NCBI GenBank assembly: GCA_945859605.1
Contig: OX243816.1
Location: 42,756,364 to 42,820,363 of the forward strand
DNA length: 64,000 nt
Direction of reading: 5' to 3'
Source: Lumbricus rubellus
Lineage: Eukaryota; Annelida; Clitellata; Crassiclitellata; Lumbricidae
In this document: in pieces, positions 1-10,380 of the stretch
Numbering within the stretch: the first letter of the stretch is position 1
How the letters are laid out: every line of letters begins with the position of its first letter
Notes under the pieces: generated by a model
The model's input: only the letters and a program-made list of their open reading frames with translations
Database searches by the model: none
What the model was told of the DNA's origin: nothing
Made by a program: the position numbers and the translations under genes

Positions 1-206
1 AACTAGTGTATATATACACAAGTCATGAATGTGTTGTGTATGCATACAATAATGCAAGGCTTTATCATATAATGTTTCGCGTTTGTATTATATCATAGAC
101 CGTTGACGCAACGCAATCACGAGACACGTCGCTGCAATTTCGTCAACGGGTTCGTCATCAAAAAACGAGCAGGTGGAAACATAAAAGACTAAGAATCGAT
201 GGAATA

Positions 207-445
207 ATAAAAACAAAGAGCAGGTGAATGAGGCGATTATGGAGATGGGTAGGAGGAGTCTGAGGTCGGTTTTAGTGTCCCCCCCCACCTCACTGCGTCA
301 TCAACTGTGCAAACGATGATGAAATCATAAAAACAAAGAGCAGGTGAATGAGGCGATTAAGGAGATGGGTGGTAGGAGTCTGAGGTCTGTTTTATTATCA
401 CTGCATCATCATCGATTCATCAACTGTGCAAACGATGAGTGCTGC
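207..445 (+). repeat. 120-bp tandem duplication
   Basis: Two consecutive units (207-326 and 327-445) both start ATAAAAACAAAGAGCAGGTG and end near CAACTGTGCAAACGATGA; the differences are small indels. No coding potential is seen. Confidence 0.85.
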
Positions 446-661
446 ATTAACTTATAGGTGGAGGATATTAAAAACGTTGACCTTTAGGTGGATAATATTT
501 TCTTGCTGGGTGATTTAAAATGCATGAAGACACGAGATAAAAAATTCATCTAAAGACGACATGATCTTCATTAATTTTCTACCCTGCAGATCCATTCTGA
601 GTGGTGACCAGTCGGTTAGGAGCATGCCTCCTGCTGTGCGAAGTTTGCGGATTCCAGTTTA

Positions 662-1082
662 ATTCCTTCATTCGTTCATTCATTCATTCGTTCGTTCATT
701 CATTCATTCATTCATTCGTTCAATTACTCATTCATTCATTCATTCATTTATTTATTTATTTATTTATTTACTCATTCATTCATTCATTCTATGGACATAT
801 TTTGCGCCCCTACAGTGAACCTACTGAGGAGCGCTCCCAACCCAGCCACAGCAAAAGAATAATGGCAAATTCTGTTTTTTTGTGTTTCTGCTCTTCCAAC
901 TTCCAGCACACCTGGACATCTAAGCCATTAAAGAGTACTCTGATTAGCTCTCTCTGTCTCTGTCTATGTCTCAGTCTCTCTCTGTGTCTGTGTCTCTGTT
1001 TCTCTGTCTATCTATTTGCCTGTCTGTCTGTCTGTCTGTCTGTCTGTGTCTGTCTGTCTGTCTCTGTCTGTCTGTCTGTCTC
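662..1082. repeat. ATTC and CTGT microsatellites
   Basis: ATTC/ATTT tetranucleotide tract (662-790) and a CTGT/CTCT-rich tract (947-1082) with ordinary sequence between them. Long ORFs across them are repeat translations. Confidence 0.9.
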
Positions 1083-1089
1083 TCCCTTC

Positions 1090-2096
1090 TTCTCCAGGAC
1101 GATGAGACGGGGTGTGAGAGGACTGGCCACGCCCTGGCATGCTGAGGGTAAGGAAACACAGTCGCTATAGCATTTCAAATTGACTCACGACTAGCTTAAG
1201 GAACTGCTAATCTTCTTCTTCTTATCTATAGTTGTATTCAGCATTCTAACACGACGTATTTGTGCAACGATTTCACTTAAAGTGACTTACGATCATTATT
1301 ACATTTCTTACATTACACTGTACATAATACTTCTCCAGGACGGTGAGAGGACTGGCCACGCCCTGGCATGCTGAGGGTAAGGAAACACAGTCGCTAGCAT
1401 TTCAAATTGACTCACGACTAGCTTAAGGAACTGCTAATCTTCTTCTTCTTCTTATCTATAGTTGTATTCAGCATTCTAACACGACGTATAATTACATGTA
1501 TGTGCTACGATTTCACTTAAAGCGACTTACGATCATTATTACATTTCTTACATTCATCATCATCATCGTTATCCGTGGGTTAACAACCCGTAGGTGTCCG
1601 ACGCCACTCTCTGTCTGAGTCTGTCTCGCATCATGCTTCCCAGCTTCAACCGGTCCGGTCAGTAGGTCCGCTCCATACCATTAACATCTTGGAGCTGCTA
1701 GACCACCTTGTCCGATTGAAGAGAATATTGGGAGAGAGGTACGAACTTCTACGAAGGACAACCTGGGTCAATGCCCGTATGTGGCCCACGTATGCTCTCT
1801 CCTTCGACTCTCTCCACCGGTCTGTCCTGACCGGCCTGTGCATGTGCATGTATGCTCCACATCATGACACCTTGAAGCATCTGGGTCGCTATGTCACCTG
1901 TGTCGTGGTTTTTGCGGATTTCTATGGTCTTGGTCTTTTTCTGCCAGTGTATCTCCACCCATCTGGCAAACCTTCCTCCTTTGTCCGGGCTTAGGACCGG
2001 CACAGAGACATTGTTGGTTCCCTGTGGCGGAGGATGGATGCAGTTTAACGTCATGTCCAGGACCAATTTCTTACATTACACTGTACATAATACTTC
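1090..2096 (+). repeat. Tandem duplication of ~240 bp, 2.1 units, interrupted by a LINE
   Basis: Unit 1 runs 1090-1329 and unit 2 starts at 1330, both opening with CTTCTCCAGGACG. The second unit is split by the LINE at 1555-2065 and continues to about 2096 (CACTGTACATAATACTTC). Unit 2 lacks 12 bases after GACG. Each unit holds a short exon-like stretch between an AG and a GTAAGG. Confidence 0.8.
1555..2065 (-). mobile_element. 5'-truncated LINE insertion with hairpin 3' end and 12-bp TSD
   Basis: Flanked by the direct repeat ATTTCTTACATT (1543-1554 and 2066-2077). The minus-strand 3' end is an ATG-repeat tail preceded by a hairpin (CCGTGGGTTAACAACCCGTAGG region, 1571-1593) and the coding remnant ASDTYG, shared with the element at 29228-29602. 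The rest has open stretches but no recognisable domain. It sits inside a tandem repeat whose other unit keeps the empty site. Confidence 0.75.
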
Positions 2097-2099
2097 GTT

Positions 2100-3950
2100 T
2101 GGTGTCTTGCCCATGATGACGGCGCTATAGAAATCACTGGATTAAATTAAAACTGAACTTCGAAGTCGCAGACTTTTCGGCGTCCAAGTCAAGATGAGAC
2201 TTTTTATGTGAACATGGATTCTTTCTCGTTTACTAGAGATGGGAGTTTTTAAACCCGGAGCATATAATTAATTGGTAAACGGCAACGTTCGCTATGAACT
2301 GCTTACATAAACAAGTGTCACGGTCCCGTCACAGCCTTCAATGACCAGTAACCATTATCAGTACCAGCTTAAGTTACTTCAACAGTCTCCTAATTAGAGC
2401 TTCAAGTGCCAAATAGCTGTGTCTACACCGTCACTTAAAGTAATTTTGTTTCTGTTTAAGGTTTTTCTTTGACGTTGCGGCAGATAGCGAAACTCGGGAG
2501 TTTTAGCCCTTAGCCTATACATGTACATAGGCCCTAAGCTATGCAGAATCATCGATGCAGCTATTAATGAACAAGTTTCATAATAGCTATGCGTAGGGCC
2601 TATGCATCTATTAAGCATGTATTGCCTATATGGGTAGATGTACATGTACTACATGTATAAATATTACGTCTGAGCGTCTGTTGCTACGAGAAGCGCTTTG
2701 TAAATTGTAATACAATAAATTAACCTACATATACCCTATATAACTTTCGCGTTGACGTACAATCGTGTACGTATCTGATTAAATAGCACATTTACAAATT
2801 ATTCTCAACGTTGTGGAAACTTAAAGTTCCATAGTCCAACTGTCCAGACTTGGGGTATATAGGCCAATATCGGCAAAATTTACCATTCTACAAAATTTAA
2901 AAAGACATGTGCACGATAAGAGCATAGGGTAGACCTACACGCACCGTAGGCCCTATTTAGATACGCAAGATAATTGACATGTTTAGATATATGGCCTATA
3001 GGCAAGAGAAATTGACTCTAGTTTTTCCAGATTAGGCCTATCTATTTAAAGATTCTGTTTAGAGGTTAAATTCGGTGGCGGCATACAATGTATATACATG
3101 TAGCAGAGGTTTTGTTTTCTAACATCGTCTGCTGAAAGAAAGATGTCCGCATGGTTTATGTCGAACCCGAACCACCCGATATATTTGCTCATGAAGATAT
3201 TCAGATGAATTAGTTAAAGACAGAAGACTGAAGATAAACAGCTGACTTGCAAAGGCGGCGAATCGTTCCTTGGTTTTTCAGCTGCTGTGGTGTAAGTCTA
3301 AAATAATTAATCCATAGGCCTAAATGCTAAGTTGAAGACAGAGGGAAGGACAGCTAGACTAGGGTTACCAGACGTCTGCGAAAAGGAGGTCATGTCCTCG
3401 GTTTTGGCCTCACGTCCTCTGTCCGACAGGCAAAGATAAAGTTAACGTCTGGAAATCACGATCTTTTTATAATTGATTTATTGCACTATTGGTTCATATT
3501 CCATGGCAGCTTTTAACGACTTCGTATACGTGCAATATTATTATGCAATATTATTGTGTTTATGTTGTCAACGAGTATCAATGCTTTGCTCCTGTTTTGC
3601 TGTTGATGTCTTTATCAGACCCCAAATCAACAAGAAATTAAACAATAAATAGTAAGCTAATTAATTTTCGTCTTTGTAGACAGCAGCAGTCTTCTACAAC
3701 AACTCGTTTGCTATCCACGTAATTCGTGATAATTAAGCTTAGGCCCCCTATAGCCTATTATAATAGCCTATTATAATAGCTATAACTTGATTGAAATCGA
3801 ATTATGAAGACGAGGCTTGACAATTCCGCTGCTCCTTATAAAGGCAAGTTTTTCCTCAATGCCTATGGATCCTTGATGGCTCTAACTTGTTAAATAATAA
3901 TAAAGTTAAATAACACTATCTATAGCAACGATAGCCTAATAATAATGACA
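2100..3950. other. Gene-free stretch
   Basis: No coding exon is recognised. About 2110-2150 (GGCGCTATAGAAAT) resembles an L2-like 3' tail. Around 3361-3475 there is a decayed element with GGGTTACCAGACGTC at the left and ACGTCTGG at the right. AGGCCTA-type palindromes are frequent. Confidence 0.5.
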
Positions 3951-3957
3951 ATAGTAG

Positions 3958-3958
3958 A

Positions 3959-4056
<98 letters not shown>

Positions 4057-4060
4057 TGAA

Positions 4061-4108
<48 letters not shown>

Positions 4109-4138
4109 AATAACAATAACAATAACAATAACAATAGC
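3958..4138. repeat. Compound microsatellite ACG / GATGAC / GAT / AATAAC
   Basis: Four adjoining simple tracts in order, which looks like stepwise conversion of one repeat type into the next. Confidence 0.9.
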
Positions 4139-4139
4139 A

Positions 4140-5150
4140 GCAAGAATATTTGTTTTAATAACTTATAGCGGATAACTTTGATGCATGATCTGTCCAAAAA
4201 TGATAATAATTGCTATTCCATGAATTTCTCTGTCTCACCTCGTGAACCGCACACGTGCACCAGCGGACGAGATAACATGATTGTCAGAGGATGGATGAAC
4301 TGTTCAGCGCAGAATCATCGAAGCAATCTCCGGCTCAGTTGAAGCCAATTAACGGATACCTGGCAGGTAGACGGATCCTCACTACATGTATACGGTCTCT
4401 GCACTGCACAGCGTGGACGGCGTTGGACTGGATCTTGGCATAACAGTCAGATTGACCACCAGATTCCGTTCCCTTGGAAACCGGATATTGTTCTTAATAG
4501 GAATCTTTCTGACTCGACGCAGCCCTGGATTACAGTCTGGTGCACTGCTACACTAACTGTCCGGCGTTTTAAATGCGATTAAGTTTTATTGAAAATTCTG
4601 CATGTGAAGTTACTAGGCCTATATAAGTGAGAGGGTATCTAGAAAATTCTAATGTGAAGTTACTATTTTAGCGAGACGGTAGGACTATCTAGAATTGTTT
4701 TCCAAATATTAACAGAGGGAATTAGACTCTCTATAAATATATCTTACCTTTGGGCCTTGTAGAATGTAGATGTGATCGTAAACCCCCAGATTTGTTCTCC
4801 AGGGGACCATATGTCGCAAGTGCAACTTCTCACTTGACCCCAACTGGAAGCTTTTTCTCATTTGTACGTCGGTGATCTTCTTAATGGCTTTGGCAGAAAC
4901 CAGGACAATTCTTCTGAATAACAAGTTGACGAATATAATAGGATATTGAAAAACAGAGTCTCTGCGTTTTTGCGTATACGGTCATTAAAGAAGAATGGCG
5001 ATTGAAGCATTCAAGCAAAATGTGAATTGACGAACAAGCAGCTCCCGGCTTGTCTCGTGTTTTTTATGTCTCTCGTTGGCGGAATTCATGCTAGCATTGC
5101 TGGCAGAAAATTGGAAGGAACATTAATTCAGAAATTTCTTTCGATATCTT
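4140..5150. other. Gene-free stretch
   Basis: No exon or repeat family is recognised; two similar 40-60 base segments (GAAAATTCTAATGTGAAGTTACT type) occur near 4590 and 4645. Confidence 0.5.
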
Positions 5151-5151
5151 T

Positions 5152-5372
5152 TTCATCATCATCATCATCACCACCACCACGACCACCACCACCACCACCA
5201 CCACCACCACCACCACCACCACCACCACCACCACCACCACCACCACCACCACCACCACCACCACAACCACCACCGCAACCACCACCACCACCACCACTAC
5301 AACCATGTGCCCCACCACCACCATCACCACCACCATCACCACCGCCGTCACCACCACCACAACCACCATCAA
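5152..5372. repeat. CAT/CCA trinucleotide tract
   Basis: Mostly uninterrupted CCA with ATC at the left and mixed CAC/CAT at the right. The apparent poly-proline, poly-histidine and poly-valine ORFs are artefacts. Confidence 0.9.
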
Positions 5373-5375
5373 GGA

Positions 5376-7089
5376 TGCATCCGATCCCTATACCTATTCA
5401 GTGGCGGCCCCAGTAGGCCTACTCTTAACAATTTCATCAGATCGTGTCAGGGCCATATGAAAGTTATTCAGCAGGCCGAAGAAATTAAATGGAAAGAAGA
5501 CATTAAAAACCCCAAGGAATTATTGGCAGATCATAAGGCAGGTCAAGAATAACATAGGCAGGCGAAATGAACGGCCGCGACCTATGGTATAGAGCCGCCA
5601 ATCTATTTAGGCCTATCGTATACAGTAGGCCTAGGACTATTAGAACAGAAAATAATGGTCTAATGAAGGAATTTGGACGCTTTATACCTTTCTCATTCGA
5701 CAGAGGGCCGCAGATGCTGTGCTCAGACCTGGTAAGAAACAGCTCATTCCTGCTTCAATTACATAGCCATAGTCTAGTCTATTGATTTCTTGATTTGAGT
5801 GGGTTGTCTGGAACTCTATTTGCTGGAAATCAAGGCTGCCAGCTTTGATTTCCTCAATCCGGGGCGCCTGCGTAGTCACTTGAAATGCCAGCACCAATTA
5901 ACCCTGTCCACATCACTTTAGGCCTGTGCAGGCTTACGGATATTGAAACAGACAAGACTAGACTAAGTGTCGACGATGCAGCCTATTCAAATCAGTTTTT
6001 AATAGACGATATCGCCATGGGTTAGATAGGTCTAGGCCTATTCAACCTAACTACCATTATCTATTCCAGCGTTTCCAAATGTGGGCTCCGCTGAACCCTA
6101 GGGTTCCATGGGCACCCAAGACTGGCCAAGAGGCATTTTTCCGTGAGGAAATTTCATAGACGTTGAGAGTGTTGTTAAGTAACACAGCCAGGTCTACTGG
6201 GAAAATTTGATTTAAAACGATTTCTTGTCTACCTTTTAGACCTTTAAGTAGGCCTATTAAAAATAGGTCTATTCAACCTAACTATGCCCGCAATGAAATC
6301 CTACTAAGGTCACTGGCGTCTATTAAACCTATTATTGGCCTTCATCGTATGAATATTATAGGCCTACCAGAAATTTTGGTTAAGCCGGATTCCTCAAACG
6401 ATTTCAGTTGAGAAAATATTGGAGGCTACTACTATTATGACCATTGACCACTCTGTAAAAGTTACAGTCAGCTGTTGGAGTTCGATGTGTTGAAATATGA
6501 ATTATGAACATTTCGCGAAGTGGATAGGCTATTTTACGCCTAGTCCCGCGATAATTTGGTCAATCCAGCTCAGACGAATCCAGGACGTTATAATTTTTTA
6601 AATTATTTTATTATGTGGCCATTCAATTTCTAGATTTTAACAAACTTGAGTTGGCGAGGTTTTGCTTAAATAACATGAAAATTACATGATTTCGAAAATG
6701 TACTGTTTATTGTAGAAACGCTTATTCAAGCTCAAATAAGTGGTTTTCAAGGATTTTTGTATAGCGCCTCTTTACGTTTACCACTGACTTTACTTGTGCA
6801 TGCTGCGTGAAACTTTACTGGTGCTAGGATCTTTTCCTGTAATATATAGTCTGTGGTTAAAAATTCTCGAGGCAAGGTACGCTAACTAAACTTGTTATAT
6901 TAAAATCATCACTTTATACGCCGTAAATTCGTTAATCATTTATACGTAAATATGCATTTTGCAACAATAGCCTACTCCCAGAAGTTCCTGTATTTTATTA
7001 GGTGCAGGCAATTTTAAATTCTAACTCGATTTCCTAAGAAACAGACACGACGTCGTTATTAGGCTAGCATTCCAAATAATTGGCGAAGC
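5376..7089. other. Gene-free stretch rich in AGGCCTA palindromes
   Basis: No exon is recognised. A single hAT-like end (CAGCGTTTCCAAATG, near 6067) has no partner. Many copies of AGGCCTA lie between 5590 and 6370. Confidence 0.5.
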
Positions 7090-7097
7090 GTCTAAAG

Positions 7098-7928
7098 CAG
7101 CGGTTCCCAAATTCCCAACCCGTGGCCCGCGGGCCAAAAGTGGCCCGCGAGGCCTCAAAAAATGGCCCGCCAGGCTTCAACAATGGCCATAGTCTCTCAA
7201 AGAATTAACAAAAATATATGAAAAAATGTACACTTTGGACCGGATAGAAGATAGAATTATTTTCCATTGAAAATTATTTGGCAATCCTGTCAACGGCGGT
7301 TTTAAATTATTGTACTGTTTTTTATATTGTGTATAGGACCTATAGTCCGTGTTTTCAGCTCGGTGTTTTACGCGTCTTGCCGTTAAAAATGTATAAATTC
7401 GATGAAAAATATTTGCTTACGAAATAGAAGCAGGAGTTAGCGCGTGAGGGTCGTTTAGGGCTCAGGTTAGGCGTCGTGAGGGTCGGTGAAGGTTAGTTGT
7501 AAGGGTTAGGGCAGTCATTCTGCTAAAATTGAAGCTGGATTGATGAAAATTTTCTTGCCTAACTGGAGCAGTGGAGCTGGATTGACGAAAACAGTGTTAT
7601 CTAAATGGAACTTGGATAGCAACTATTGAATGGCGCGATTGACATCAATTATTTCGACGCTGAAAACAGTGTTTTGGAATTTATGACCGCCATCGGAATT
7701 TAAAACCGCCGTTGACAGGATTGCCAATTATTTTATTTTGACGACTATAAATACCATAAAACATTCTATTTTGACTCAATTATAACAATTTTATGTGCTT
7801 TTAGTTGATTAAATTTTAGCATTGTGGCCCCCTAAATGCCCTAATGTCTTTTAACTTAAAAAAGTGGCCCTCGTGTCCTCCAACTTAGTAAAAGTGGCCC
7901 TAATGTCAAAAATGGTTGGGAACCACTG
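7098..7928. mobile_element. hAT-type non-autonomous element (831 bp) with 8-bp TSD
   Basis: Termini CAGCGGTTCCCAA and TTGGGAACCACTG are inverted repeats with one mismatch, beginning CAG and ending CTG as in hAT elements. Flanks GTCTAAAG (7090-7097) and GTCTGAAG (7929-7936) form an 8-bp duplication with one difference. Sub-terminal GTGGCCC motifs repeat near both ends. No transposase is seen. The interior (about 7389-7620) holds units of a 36-bp repeat also found in other elements here. Confidence 0.8.
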
Positions 7929-8086
7929 GTCTGAAGCTAGCATGCATGTTGACACTGGCGTCAGTGACATGTATACTGTAAGCGAATTGACGTATGGCCT
8001 ATAGCCTACTTAACCAATAGCCACTAGTCAATGTAGTCATTGATTTATTTATTCATTCATTATAGAAATTTTAGGTACTAAGTCTT

Positions 8087-8471
8087 GTGGGTTTGACGAC
8101 CCCAAAGTTCTTGTATGTTTATAAATTCGATGAAAAATATTTGCTAACGAAATAGAAGCGGGATTTATCGCGTGAGGGTCAGTTAGGGCTCAGGTTGGGC
8201 GTCGTGAGGGTCGGTTTGGGTTAGTTTTAGGATTAGTGCAATCATTCTGAAATTGAAGCTGGATTGATGAACAATAATTTTCAATGAAATAGAAGTTATA
8301 TTGATGAAAAATATTTCCTGACAAAATAGAAGCGGGATTTATCGAACAAATTCTTGACTAAAGAGAAGCTGGATCGATTAAAAGGATTATCGGCAAACTA
8401 GAAGTGGGATTTATTAAAGATAACACGCTGCAACGTTAGGTCTTGGGCCAGTTGGGGGTCGTCAAACCCAA
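8087..8471. mobile_element. Inverted-repeat element with 36-bp repeat core
   Basis: Ends TGGGTTTGACGACCCC (8088) and GGGGTCGTCAAACCCA (to 8470) are inverted copies. The interior has a GTGAGGGTCAGTTAGGGCT module and about five ~36-bp units containing GAAGCTGGATTGATGA, matching the interior of the hAT-type element 500 bp upstream. No clear TSD. Confidence 0.65.
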
Positions 8472-9053
8472 CCTGATATAGCGTTTGATAGTCAGAATTC
8501 AGAAACGCACAGTCGGTTTGTCTAGCAGATGGTATCTCGAGAATTGCTGCACCAGGAAAATGGCTTGTTTTTGCATTATTATGGACTGTGTCATTTTAAT
8601 ATGCGGGTATTGATAATTTCAAGTGAGTATTGTCTGAGATCGTTGCTCTCGAATTTGCCATTGATTCCTACGTTGATTGTTGTTTCTTATCTCCCCATGT
8701 TCAATTGTTTTTGTCTCAGCAGACGTATGATTCCTACATGGTTTTCACTGTTCAGTCTTCAACCGAGACAGAGTGGTTTTAGAATAATTCATGAATTTAA
8801 ATATGGTGCATGATGTTTACAGTGTTTTAAGATTCAAGCGTTAAGTCGTCAACTTAACGCTCGATTGTTTGCACATACTTCAGCGATTTCAAGTTTATTC
8901 AACCGACTTCCATCAATGTTCACGGAAAATGTGGTCTTCCCAGAGTTCAGACACTACCATTAAATCGAATACTTGACATGTCACATGCGAAATGTTATTT
9001 TGAGGATTTCGCAATTTAAACAGCACTAGTCGAAAATGGTTGGTCATTTTTTG

Positions 9054-9221
9054 ATGTCCCAAACTGGAACGAAACGTTTCGCTGAAATGCCAGAGCTTAC
9101 CGTGTTGGAGAAAAATTTACAAGAGGCATTCGTGCAACGATGCGCTACAATTCGGCGATCACTTAACTGCCAGATTTTTGACACTTTGGTGCCAATATTG
9201 ATGGAGGGAGTTGTTGCATAA
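9054..9221 (+). other. Upstream mini-ORF of copy A, conserved in copy B
   Basis: A 55-codon ORF (an upstream in-frame ATG exists at 9036) ends 129 bases before the copy A start codon. It shares its frame with 20992-21180: both contain LTVLEK, SL and LVPIL at matching places, and the main length difference is three whole codons. It could be a uORF in the 5' leader, an unrecognised exon, or simply duplicated flanking DNA. No domain is recognised. Confidence 0.3.
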
Positions 9222-9349
9222 ACACGCACTAGGGTTCAAGCAAAATATCTATTAACATTTTGTGACATTCTTGAAAGAAGGTTGTAAAATCGTCATTTAG
9301 TAGATGTTATAAAATCTTCAATTCGTCCACATCAGTTAAGTCTCTTCGA

Positions 9350-10380
9350 ATGGCTAAGCTGGATCTCAAAACGCTTTTTGCAGAACGGAAAGTGAAAGTG
9401 AAGCTTCTGATGATCGTCGTTACCTACTTCATTGTCTCACAAATACTTTTCAGTATATTCTGGAAACCCTCGCCTTCCACTAAGAGGTTTCTTTTCTTCG
9501 AAGGCGTGCAGTGGACGAGCTTCTGGAAGTCTGACTCAAACTTGACGAAATCAATGGGACCGGTTGCAGTGCACATCCACGGCGAGGATCAGACTTTGAG
9601 ACAGGACCAGGGTGGGATCGGGGGACACGAGCATCCCGGAAGATCTGGAAGAATAAGCGTTGCCATCGGCGGTGGCATCACATCGAAGCACCTGGACCGA
9701 TCTGCCATCGGAAACATGTATGTGAAGCTCCAGTTCTTCGAGACATTCCTTCCGAGTTTCTGCCAGACGGCAAGTCCTGGATTCGACTACCACTTCTATC
9801 TGGCCTACGACGCGACGGACGATCTCTTCACGGATGCCGCCTTCCTAGCGGCATTTCAGAAGACCTTCCTCAACATGACCTTGTCACTCTGCTTCGACCT
9901 TGGAACTGTTGCACTCCACTTGGTCGAGTGTAGCCACACGGGGAAACCCGCGTGGGCGCAGAACGATGCCATGCTGGAAGCATACCTTGACAACGTCGAC
10001 TACCACTACCGTATCAACGACGATACGGTCATGGAGACAAAGAACTGGACTCGGATCTTCATCAAGACCCTCGAATCCCTTGACCCGCCGAGGATTGGGG
10101 TCGTGGGTCCCAACCACTCCGGGGGTCTTGTCGACATACTGACGTATGATTTTGTGCACCGGACTCACGTGGATGTCTTCGGGTTCTACTATCCACGGCT
10201 GTTCACCGATTGGTTCGCGGATGGGTGGATCACGAGGGTCTACCGACCGGATCGGTGCAAAAAGCTGTCCGATGTCCATCTGGTTCACACCATTGGTCTT
10301 GGTAGGAGATACGAAGTCGACGAAAGCAGAGGTGACCTACAGCCGCCCAGGGTCGAAGCAGATAAAGCAATACTCAACAG
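9350..10380 (+). CDS. Copy A exon 1: membrane anchor and first GT-like domain
   Basis: Encodes residues 1-343 plus two bases of codon 344. The donor is CAACAG|GTAAAG; read-through would hit TAA at once. The exon is almost identical to copy B over roughly 9484-9720 but clearly diverged at its two ends. Confidence 0.82.

Noticed and set aside
601..1170. 189-codon ORF (Phe/Ser/His then Cys/Leu/Ser rich)
   Set aside because: It is a translation of ATTC and CTGT microsatellites and has no ATG at its start.
5027..5552. Poly-proline / poly-histidine proteins
   Set aside because: CCA trinucleotide tract; no conserved flank or splice support.
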